Positions 1-5,875 of a DNA stretch of 13,757 nucleotides are shown here, piece by piece (within the stretch, counting starts at the first letter, position 1; the number at the start of each line of letters is the position of its first letter). Both the position numbers and the translations under genes were made by a program. The DNA is from Bacillota bacterium (GTDB lineage Bacteria; Bacillota; Clostridia; Christensenellales; Aristaeellaceae): assembly GCA_023415145.1 (NCBI GenBank), contig JAEZLW010000154.1, positions 1-13,757 on the forward strand, in the 5' to 3' direction. Under the pieces are notes generated by a model. The model saw only the letters and a program-made list of their open reading frames with translations. It did no database searches and was not told where the DNA came from.

Positions 1-10
1 GCGGTGAATA

Positions 11-48
11 GCGGGAAGGGTGCTTTTTGAAAAAATCCCCCTTCCCGC
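11..48. repeat. Long inverted repeat (hairpin) with TTTTTGAAAAA core
   Basis: The 10-base arms at 11-20 (GCGGGAAGGG) and 39-48 (CCCTTCCCGC) are perfectly complementary. Inside them a second short stem (T at 24-28, A at 31-35) is separated from the outer stem by a symmetric 3x3 internal loop. Neither strand has a T-run directly after the outer stem, so it is not a textbook intrinsic terminator. It may still end transcription of a gene to the left of the window. It resembles the hairpin at 13680-13710. Confidence 0.7.
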
Positions 49-265
49 ACCCATCCCCAAAAACTTTTGTAATAATTATTAAATATAAGTAATCACAATT
101 GTTTCAAAAGGCTAGGATAAAAAGTGCTGGTACAATCAGGCAGACTTAATATTCGCCTCATGGCATGATAATGCCCATACTCTATAAGAACCGAAAGAAA
201 GAAAATATGACTATGCTTTCAGATAAATGCGCGCGCGCAGCGCGCCACTAATTGGGCGTTTGTGG

Positions 266-371
266 GGCTCCGTAGCCGAAGCGCCGCCTGTGGCGGATGA
301 AGCGAGGCGGAGGAGGCTGGCGAAACAAGAAGTACGAGCAGCAGCGAGTAATGCGCCGATTGAGCCAGATG
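266..371 (-). repeat. Dispersed GC-rich modular repeat, copy A
   Basis: Read on the minus strand, this region shares blocks with the 4417-4582 region. Positions 350-371 match 4417-4438 in inverted orientation over 22 bases with one mismatch. Positions 311-326 match 4567-4582 exactly over 16 bases. A block reading TTCATCCGCCAC (minus strand, around 290-301) matches 4531-4542. Module order and number differ between copies, so this looks like a mosaic intergenic repeat rather than a simple duplicated unit. Confidence 0.7.
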
Positions 372-376
372 GATAA

Positions 377-434
377 GGGGGAGGATCAAGACTCCCCCGC
401 CCCTTTCTGGTTCCCTTTCGGGACGAAAGAGAAC
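377..434. repeat. Two adjacent stem-loops
   Basis: The first has perfect 7-base arms GGGGGAG (377-383) and CTCCCCC (392-398) with an 8-base loop. The second has 11-base arms (410-420 and 424-434), a 3-base loop and one mismatch (414 against 430). Neither is followed by a clear T-tract. They sit between repeat copy A and the 3' end of the operon and may stabilise or process the transcript end. Confidence 0.55.
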
Positions 435-450
435 AAACACCTCTGTCACA

Positions 451-472
451 GGCCAGTTACTAGCAACTGGCC
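451..472 (-). terminator. Candidate terminator of the sugar operon (weak)
   Basis: Perfect 8-base arms GGCCAGTT (451-458) and AACTGGCC (465-472) flank a 6-base loop, starting 45 bases past the glycosidase stop codon on the minus strand. The sequence after the stem on that strand is only mildly T-rich (TGTTTGTTC, some bases further on), so the terminator call rests mostly on position. It could be Rho-dependent or a 3'-end stabilising hairpin. Confidence 0.4.
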
Positions 473-516
473 GAGGTAACGCCTTTTAACAATCGTCGTA
501 ATACACGCCAACTAGT

Positions 517-2313
517 TCAATCTATGCATTGCTCAATACCAAACGCCATATCCATCGCATAAGCCAGAAATCCCGCGCAGGTGGCAAAGGCTTCTCCGGT
601 AGTACATTCCCCCGTCTCCTCATGAACGCTTTCACAGGCGATGCCATTGTCCATTTGGGTGCGCAGAAGATGCTCTTTCGCCGTATTTTCATGGCCGCAC
701 AGCAGGCTGTTGGCAATGGACAGCACCCAGGGGTGCGGCGCGTGGGCGCTGCCGATTTCAGCGATGGGCTTGCCCGCAAAGGAATAGCGGTAGTCAGGGT
801 CGCGGATCATGGCGCAGGTATTCAAATAAACGGGGTCATCCGCCTTTAAGAAACCGTAAAAGCTTAAAAGCAGCAAGCTCCCCGGCGGCTCGTCGTACAC
901 ATCATACTGTCCGTTCAAATCTGTAGACCAGCAGAAGAACCGCTTTCCATCCCGCTCCTTGACGCAATAGCGTAGGATTGCCTCCCGCACGCGCTCTGCC
1001 TGGTCTAGCAATTCCGGGCGGTAAAGGCGCTTGGAAAGGTCTGTGAGTATCCGCCACACCAGCACGTTGCCATAGGTGAGGTAGGGGTAGACGTGGGTAT
1101 CATCCGTAGGCTGGAGGAAGGTTTCGTACAGTTCCAGCTCCGGATGCTTTTTTGTATCCAGAATGCGCAATATGTGCCGGATGCCGTCTTGTATATAACG
1201 TTCCGTCAAAAACGATTCGTCGCAGGTTTCCTGAAGTAATTTCTCCAGGGCAATCAATGGCGCACACAGCTCATCCAGCTCAAACCCCGGCTCCAGCACG
1301 GTGCCGTCAATGAACCGGCTGTGAATGCCCACGTTTCGTATCTGCTTGGTGAATACATACTTTAATATCTCTTTTGCGTATTCCCTGTCCGCCATCAGGA
1401 TGGCCGGTAAGCTCCAAAGCAGGCTGTCCCTGTCCCAATAAGCGCAGGAGACGTAGTACCTGGGGCTGCGGGAGGTCATCAATACAAATTCCTCTGTGTC
1501 CAGTGTCCGACCGGAGGCGAAGAAGAAGCTGAAGAACATGTTGGTGTTCAGGATTTCCTTCAGCTTTTCATCTTGAAGATTTCTTTCCCGCCTTAAAAGC
1601 CAAAGGCATGTTTCACTTCGCATTTTGTCAAAGCCGCGGCGGTATAGCTCCTTGGCGCTGGTGGATGCGGCCACCTCCTCATACCCCAGTCCAAAAATGA
1701 AGTCCACAGTAGCTTCCTCGCCGGGAGCCAAAGTCCATTCCCTATTAAGGGTGAAACGGATGGAGCCGTCCGCCGCCTGCCCAAAGTGCTCCTTTACATC
1801 ATCCTCAAAGATGGGCGCCCAGGCAAACAGCGGCAGCCCTGTGCGCATTTCCATCACAAAATGATGGTTCCAGTTGCTTTGAATGAGGTATGCCTGCCCG
1901 CCCACAGGCTTGGCCTCATTCACTTCATGCAGTGTCTGGGCCCAGAAGCCCATAAGCCCTGCTCCGCAACGGATGGAGCTTTGCCCATCATTGCAAAGCT
2001 TGAGCCTATAGAAAAAGGCACGTTCGTTCAAGGGGCAAAGCACTGTGCCTGTAACATTTAGCGTTCCGGCCTTAGCAAAAAAAGATGGTATCCAATAATG
2101 CTCCCGGCTCCAGCTTACGTCCTCCAGGGCAGTTTCCTGCCTGCTGATCGTGACGAAGGGCCGCAGAAGCGGAGCGCTTTCATCACCCTTCAGCTCCAGC
2201 ATCCCTTTGGCACCCATGTGCAGAAAAGTCAAGCCTTCCACCGCCCCGTCACGCTCCCTCAGTGTGGGCAGGGAAAGGTACTCGTTGCCCGTTACCTGGT
2301 ATTTTTCTATCAT
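517..2313 (-). CDS. GH125-like (alpha/alpha)6-barrel glycosidase, cytoplasmic
   Basis: This 598-residue protein has no signal peptide, so it should act on imported oligosaccharides. Residues about 1-230 look like a beta-sandwich domain and about 240-598 like an (alpha/alpha)6 barrel. The C-terminal part carries motifs I associate with GH125 exo-alpha-1,6-mannosidases: WDRDS (293-297), FELDELCAP (344-352), a DVYDEPP segment (471-477), EIGSAHAPHPW (519-529) and a CES motif (560-562) where the family has HES. D347 and E561 align with the acid and base positions as I recall them. GH125 enzymes are usually shorter (about 430-480 residues) and lack such an N-terminal domain. Next to a GH66 dextranase, an alpha-1,6-glucosidase role is plausible but inferred. 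A distant GH15- or GH63-type enzyme is the alternative. The ATG has the Shine-Dalgarno AAGGGAG 6 bases upstream; the gene starts 12 bases after the upstream permease stop. Confidence 0.7.
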   Translation of the reverse strand: MIEKYQVTGNEYLSLPTLRERDGAVEGLTFLHMGAKGMLELKGDESAPLLRPFVTISRQETALEDVSWSREHYWIPSFFAKAGTLNVTGTVLCPLNERAFFYRLKLCNDGQSSIRCGAGLMGFWAQTLHEVNEAKPVGGQAYLIQSNWNHHFVMEMRTGLPLFAWAPIFEDDVKEHFGQAADGSIRFTLNREWTLAPGEEATVDFIFGLGYEEVAASTSAKELYRRGFDKMRSETCLWLLRRERNLQDEKLKEILNTNMFFSFFFASGRTLDTEEFVLMTSRSPRYYVSCAYWDRDSLLWSLPAILMADREYAKEILKYVFTKQIRNVGIHSRFIDGTVLEPGFELDELCAPLIALEKLLQETCDESFLTERYIQDGIRHILRILDTKKHPELELYETFLQPTDDTHVYPYLTYGNVLVWRILTDLSKRLYRPELLDQAERVREAILRYCVKERDGKRFFCWSTDLNGQYDVYDEPPGSLLLLSFYGFLKADDPVYLNTCAMIRDPDYRYSFAGKPIAEIGSAHAPHPWVLSIANSLLCGHENTAKEHLLRTQMDNGIACESVHEETGECTTGEAFATCAGFLAYAMDMAFGIEQCID

Positions 2314-2325
2314 GTATTTCTCCCT

Positions 2326-3189
2326 TTACGCCTTCACGGAACCTTCGGAGAGACCGGAGACGACGAATTTCTTTTGAAAGGTTATGAACAGGATGAGGAT
2401 CGGGATTTGCACCAGGATGGAAGCGGCGAAGATCCATTCCCACCTGGTGGCGTGCTGGCCTCGCAGCGTTTGTATCATCAACGGGAGGGTGATATACCGC
2501 TGCACACCACCCAATACGATCTTCGCGGTAAAGAAATCCTCCCAGGTGCCCTGAAAACAGAAGATGGCCAGCGTGCCGATGGCCGGCAGCGCCAGGGGAA
2601 GCAGCACCTTGAAAAAAGTGGTGAAGTGCCCGCCGCCGTCGATGCGCACAGATTCCTCCAATTCCTTGGGCAGTGATGCGAAATGCCCCCGCAAAAAGAA
2701 AGTGTTGCCGCATACGCCGGTGCCCACATACAAAAGAATCAGCCCCGCCCGGGTGCCCATCAGACCGTTTCCGCCATTCATCCATGGCAGGCTGATCCCC
2801 TGCAATACGAGCACCTGGGGAATGATGCTCAAGAATCCCGGAATCATCAGCGTGAAAAGATAGATTCGGAACAGCGCTTCTCTGCCGAAAAAGTCGATGC
2901 GGGCAAAACCGTAGGCGGACAGGGAGGAGATCAAGACCACAAAAACCATGGTGCAGGTGGTGATGATGATGCTGTTCAAGGCCGCCTGGGGCAGGTTCGA
3001 TTGGGTGAGCACGTGTTCGTAGGCCGAAAAATTTATGCGGGAAGGAAGTATCTTGGGCGGATAAGGCAGCACGTAGCTGAACTCCTCAAAGGAGTTGGTG
3101 ATCATGAACAGGTAGGGCAGCACGAAGACGGCGGCGCAGGAGATCAGCAGCAGCCAGAAAAGCACACGGGGCAGGCGGAACGAATGCAT
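2326..3189 (-). CDS. Sugar ABC transporter permease, MalG type (CUT1)
   Basis: This inner-membrane permease of about 287 residues is predicted to pair with the permease just upstream. It has an N-terminal membrane helix (about 10-32), several further hydrophobic segments, and a cytoplasmic EAA-type loop (about 176-200, ELEESVRIDGGG...FKVLLPLALP) that contacts the ATPase. It ends with KKFVVSGLSEGSVKA; the FVxGLxxGxVK tail is typical of MalG-like permeases. I chose the ATG at 3189, which shares one base with the upstream stop (TGATG) and suggests translational coupling. A TTG one codon earlier is also open. An AG-rich ribosome site (AAGGGGGAAAGG) precedes the start. The substrate, probably isomalto-oligosaccharides, is inferred from neighbours. 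Confidence 0.9.
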   Translation of the reverse strand: MHSFRLPRVLFWLLLISCAAVFVLPYLFMITNSFEEFSYVLPYPPKILPSRINFSAYEHVLTQSNLPQAALNSIIITTCTMVFVVLISSLSAYGFARIDFFGREALFRIYLFTLMIPGFLSIIPQVLVLQGISLPWMNGGNGLMGTRAGLILLYVGTGVCGNTFFLRGHFASLPKELEESVRIDGGGHFTTFFKVLLPLALPAIGTLAIFCFQGTWEDFFTAKIVLGGVQRYITLPLMIQTLRGQHATRWEWIFAASILVQIPILILFITFQKKFVVSGLSEGSVKA

Positions 3190-4139
3190 CAAGCCTTTCC
3201 CCCTTCCGTGCGGAATACCCGGTTGAGTATCAGCGTTGTCAGAAGCACCAGGGTTGCCGTGATCAGGCCGATGGCCGCACCCTGGCCAAACTCAAAGAGG
3301 TTGAAGGACTTGTCGTACAGCAGATACTGCAATACGGAGGTGGTGCCCCTGGGGTTGCCGCTGGTTAACAGCAGCACCTGCAAAAACACATTGAACGCGC
3401 CGATGAGCATGTTCACCATCACATAAAATGTGGTGTTTTTAAGCAGCGGCACAGTGATGTAGCGGAATTTTGCCACCGGCCCCGCGCCTTCTATCCCGGC
3501 GGCCTCGTACAGTTCCGAGGAGATGGTCTGCAGCCCTGCCAGGTAAATGATCATGGACCAGCCGATGTTCTTCCAGATGCCCATGATCCAGATGACCGTG
3601 TTGCCGGTCCAGGTCTTTTGCAGCCAGGGAACGTAATCCCCTGTGAGGTGGAACACATCCACCAGCAGGTAATTGACAAGGCCGCGCTGGCCGGAGTTGA
3701 ACATATAGGCGAACACCATGCCCACAATGACCCAGCTTGTAATCACCGGCAGATAAAAGAAGGTGCGGAAGGCCATGCGGGCCCTGCGCAGGTTGTTGAT
3801 CAAAACGGCGAACAACAGCCCGAAAAACAGGATAAAAGGCGTGGTGATGATGGCGTACAGGAAATTGTTGCGGATGGCGATGAAAAGCCGGCCCTGGGGC
3901 TCGGTAAGCAGGGCGATGAAATTGTCAAGACCTATAAAGGTCATGGTTCGCTGTACGATTTGATAATTGGAAAAGCTGATGCGTATGTTGAACAACATAG
4001 GATAAATAACGAATACGCACGCCAGAACAAGCCCCGGCAATACAAAGGGAGCCGCCGGGAGCAGGTTGTGAAGGCGCGTGCGCGTGAGGCGTCGTTGTTG
4101 CTTTTTTTGGATGCTTGCTATCAGGATGGGATGATGCAT
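3189..4139 (-). CDS. Sugar ABC transporter permease, MalF/UgpA type (CUT1)
   Basis: This 316-residue integral membrane permease has a positively charged N-terminus (about 11-22) and a first membrane helix at about 30-50. It then has the conserved IRISFSNYQ...FIGLDNFIALL stretch (52-78), typical of MalF/UgpA-like proteins of Gram-positives. The EAA loop is at about 209-232 (ELYEAAGIEGAG...FRYITVPLL), matching the family consensus well. The start is supported by GGAGGG (plus 4147-4152) 7 bases upstream. Its stop overlaps the start of the MalG-type gene, so the two are co-translated. It is separated from the binding-protein gene by 516 bases, almost all of which is a repeat element. This is unusual, since such genes normally sit close together. 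Confidence 0.92.
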   Translation of the reverse strand: MHHPILIASIQKKQQRRLTRTRLHNLLPAAPFVLPGLVLACVFVIYPMLFNIRISFSNYQIVQRTMTFIGLDNFIALLTEPQGRLFIAIRNNFLYAIITTPFILFFGLLFAVLINNLRRARMAFRTFFYLPVITSWVIVGMVFAYMFNSGQRGLVNYLLVDVFHLTGDYVPWLQKTWTGNTVIWIMGIWKNIGWSMIIYLAGLQTISSELYEAAGIEGAGPVAKFRYITVPLLKNTTFYVMVNMLIGAFNVFLQVLLLTSGNPRGTTSVLQYLLYDKSFNLFEFGQGAAIGLITATLVLLTTLILNRVFRTEGGKA

Positions 4140-4181
4140 GTTTTCTCCCTCCTTGCGAGGGGGCGCTGCCCCTGGACCCCG

Positions 4182-4203
4182 CTAAAGGGATACATCCCTT
4201 TAG
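4182..4203. repeat. Perfect 9-bp hairpin inside the 4163-4652 element
   Basis: CTAAAGGGA (4182-4190) and TCCCTTTAG (4195-4203) are perfect complements around the 4-base loop TACA. It directly adjoins a smaller GGGGC/GCCCC stem (4160-4164 and 4168-4172). Together they form the left end of the element, close to the start of the MalF-type gene, where structured RNA could slow translation or protect the downstream message. Confidence 0.6.
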
Positions 4204-4360
4204 AATCCCACTTAGGGTCTGTCATGCCGAGTGCGTACCATGCCTGCATTTGTTAAGCAAGAAGAAGGATTTCGCACCTGCGGGTGCGACCAGGGCTTTC
4301 CGATCGCCCTGGACCTTCGGATGCCATCTTGCAACCAATACGGTAGTCATAATCCCATTT

Positions 4361-4387
4361 TGCCTGCGGCATAATATGCCGCAGGCA
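4361..4387. repeat. Perfect 12-bp hairpin in the binding-protein/permease gap
   Basis: TGCCTGCGGCAT (4361-4372) and ATGCCGCAGGCA (4376-4387) are perfect complements around a 3-base loop. This is the strongest hairpin in the gap. On the minus strand, the direction of operon transcription, it is followed by AAAATGGG rather than T residues. It is therefore more likely a processing or stabilising structure than a terminator. Confidence 0.7.
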
Positions 4388-4416
4388 TGTATGTGGTTTC
4401 CAAAGGGGCTGCATTC

Positions 4417-4582
4417 CATCTGGCTCAATCGTCGCATTGCTTCGCTAACGCTCGCAACCCCGGCGGCTCAATCGTCGCACCGCTTCGCTCCCGCTTGCGC
4501 TGCTCGTTTCGCTCGCTTCCTCCGCTTCACTTCATCCGCCACTGACGGCGCTCAGCTTCGGAACCCGTTTCGCCAGCCTCCT
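4417..4582 (+). repeat. Dispersed GC-rich modular repeat, copy B (tandem modules)
   Basis: A 34-base module beginning GCTCAATCGTCGCA occurs twice here (4423-4456 and 4466-4499) and once at the right edge of the window (13722-13755). The rest of the stretch shares blocks with copy A at 266-371, including 4417-4438 and the exact 16-base match at 4567-4582. Short CGCTTCGC and CGCTCGC words recur throughout, which creates long but spurious open frames. It lies inside the 4163-4652 element. Confidence 0.7.
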
Positions 4583-4655
4583 TCATCCCGCCCATATCCG
4601 CCACTGGCGGGGCCGGGATTTCGGAGCCTTTGGCGGGGTGTAGGGGCAGAGCTCC

Positions 4656-5858
4656 CTACTTGACCAACTCCGCGTCGATCAAAGCGGCGGTATCGGTGAG
4701 TGTCTGCTGGATATCGGCGCCTTCCAGGAAGATCATGTTCATGGCGTCGCTCCAGTACTGGCCCACGGTGGAGGCCTGGGGGGTGGGGATGCGGCTTTGC
4801 GCGGTTTCAAGCTGCTTCATGTAGACGCTCCACTTGGGATCAGCCTTGACCTGGTCGGATTCCACACAGGATTTGAGGGTGGGGATGACACCCACGGTGA
4901 GAAGCTTCAACTGCACTTCCTCGGTGAGCATGAACTTTGCAAATTCCCAGGCAGCTGCCTGCTTCTGGCTGCCATTGAAAAGAACAATGTTCTCGCCGCC
5001 CACCACGGAGGCGGTGCGTCCTTCATAGGTGGGGATGGTGGCCGGCATGATCTTGTTGTCCGCATTAAAGGGGTACCAGGGGCCTTCAAAGAACATGGCG
5101 TACAGGCTGTTGATGCCATCCCATGCATCGGGGGTACCGTCCACATCCCGGATGGTGAACACGCCCTGGTCATGCAACTCCGTAAGTTTCACAACAGCCT
5201 TCACGCTCTGCTCGCTGTCCATATAACCAGAGGCTTTGGTGAAGCTCTCGTCCGTGAGCACGCCGCCAAAGAGCCAGAAATAGGGGTACATGTCCCAGTC
5301 GCCAACGCCGGAAACATTGATGGTGAAAGTGCCGGGCTTCTTTTCCAGGCTGGCGGCAATGAACTCTTCCATGGTGGCCGGCGGCTCTGTGAATCCCAGC
5401 TCGGCCATGATGTTCATGTTCATCACGGCGGCCTTGCAGTTGGTGTTCAGGGGCAGGCCGTAGTACTGGCCATTATACAGGCTGGTGGACAGGGGGCCTT
5501 CCAGCACGGCGTCCTTGAGGGCGGCAAAGCCTTCCATTTCATCCAGGGGCACGATGCCGCCCAGCTTGGCGTAGGCGCTGGTTTGCACGATGTCCACACG
5601 GGCCACATCCGGCACGTTGCCGGTGCCGAAGGCGGCTACCAGCATTTGATTGAACTGGCCGCCATCCTGGCGTACGGCCTCAACCTCGATGCCGGGGTTT
5701 GCGGCTTCAAACAGGGGAATGATGTCGTTTTCCAGAATGGGCGTTTCCGCGTCGCCGTAGGTGTGCCAGAAGACGATTTTCGTTTTTCCTTCCGCCATTG
5801 CGGATGCGAAGGTCAACACCATGGTCAAGACCAGCAAAAGACTGACAAGCTTTTTCAT
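4656..5858 (-). CDS. Extracellular sugar-binding protein of an ABC transporter
   Basis: This 400-residue solute-binding protein (SBP_bac_1 type) should capture the oligosaccharide outside the membrane and deliver it to the two permeases. Residues 1-22 form a signal peptide (MKKL, hydrophobic core, ASAMA). The mature part starts with KIVFWHTYGD, followed by the typical stretches DVARVDIVQTSAYAKLGGIVPLDE (about 84-107) and NGQYYGLPLNTNCKAAVMN (129-147). W- and Y-rich patches around 188-197 and 256-263 could line the sugar site. There is no lipobox cysteine, which is unusual for a Gram-positive binding protein. AAAGGAG lies 7 bases before the ATG. The gene starts 17 bases after the GH66 stop, so the two are likely one transcript. 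Confidence 0.92.
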   Translation of the reverse strand: MKKLVSLLLVLTMVLTFASAMAEGKTKIVFWHTYGDAETPILENDIIPLFEAANPGIEVEAVRQDGGQFNQMLVAAFGTGNVPDVARVDIVQTSAYAKLGGIVPLDEMEGFAALKDAVLEGPLSTSLYNGQYYGLPLNTNCKAAVMNMNIMAELGFTEPPATMEEFIAASLEKKPGTFTINVSGVGDWDMYPYFWLFGGVLTDESFTKASGYMDSEQSVKAVVKLTELHDQGVFTIRDVDGTPDAWDGINSLYAMFFEGPWYPFNADNKIMPATIPTYEGRTASVVGGENIVLFNGSQKQAAAWEFAKFMLTEEVQLKLLTVGVIPTLKSCVESDQVKADPKWSVYMKQLETAQSRIPTPQASTVGQYWSDAMNMIFLEGADIQQTLTDTAALIDAELVK

Positions 5859-5875
5859 GGAAAATCTCCTTTCTA

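Larger units (their letters stand above)
1..516. other. Gene-free intergenic region with several inverted repeats
   Basis: I find no credible gene here. The short open frames have no convincing ribosome site and run through repeats. The stretch holds a strong hairpin at 11-48, an AT-rich island at about 60-230, a GC-rich dispersed repeat at 266-371, two stem-loops at 377-434 and a further hairpin at 451-472 next to the end of the glycosidase gene. No promoter in the AT-rich island is good enough to call. Confidence 0.75.
4163..4652. mobile_element. MITE-like element with terminal inverted repeats
   Basis: Positions 4163-4188 and the reverse complement of 4627-4652 match at 22 of 26 bases. 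They share the cores CTGCCCCT, ACCCCGC and AAAGG. They bound a 490-base stretch without a credible gene that nearly fills the gap between the binding-protein stop and the ribosome site of the next gene. The element contains two perfect hairpins and modules of the dispersed repeat. No transposase is present, so any movement would need one encoded elsewhere. A CTCCCT at both sides (4145-4150 and 4652-4657) could be a target duplication, but it is short and overlaps a ribosome site. It could instead be two adjacent repeats in opposite orientation. Confidence 0.5.

Noticed and set aside
131..136. Promoter in the AT-rich island (TGGTACAAT extended -10)
   Set aside because: No -35 box at proper spacing and no gene follows in that direction before the repeats.
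219..479. Short open frames on both strands (76 and 60 codons)
   Set aside because: They run through dispersed repeat copy A and hairpins and lack convincing ribosome sites; they look like chance frames in GC-rich repeats.
2683..3426. 247-codon open frame on the plus strand
   Set aside because: It is antisense to the two permease genes, charged and low-complexity, which is typical of the complement of membrane-protein genes.
4361..4387. Intrinsic terminator between binding protein and permeases
   Set aside because: The stem is strong, but the downstream side in the transcription direction is A- and G-rich, not T-rich, and permease genes in the same operon follow.
4407..4645. CRISPR-like array from repeated short units
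   Set aside because: Only two adjacent modules about 43 bases apart, with almost no spacer between them, no further repeats, and no cas genes nearby.
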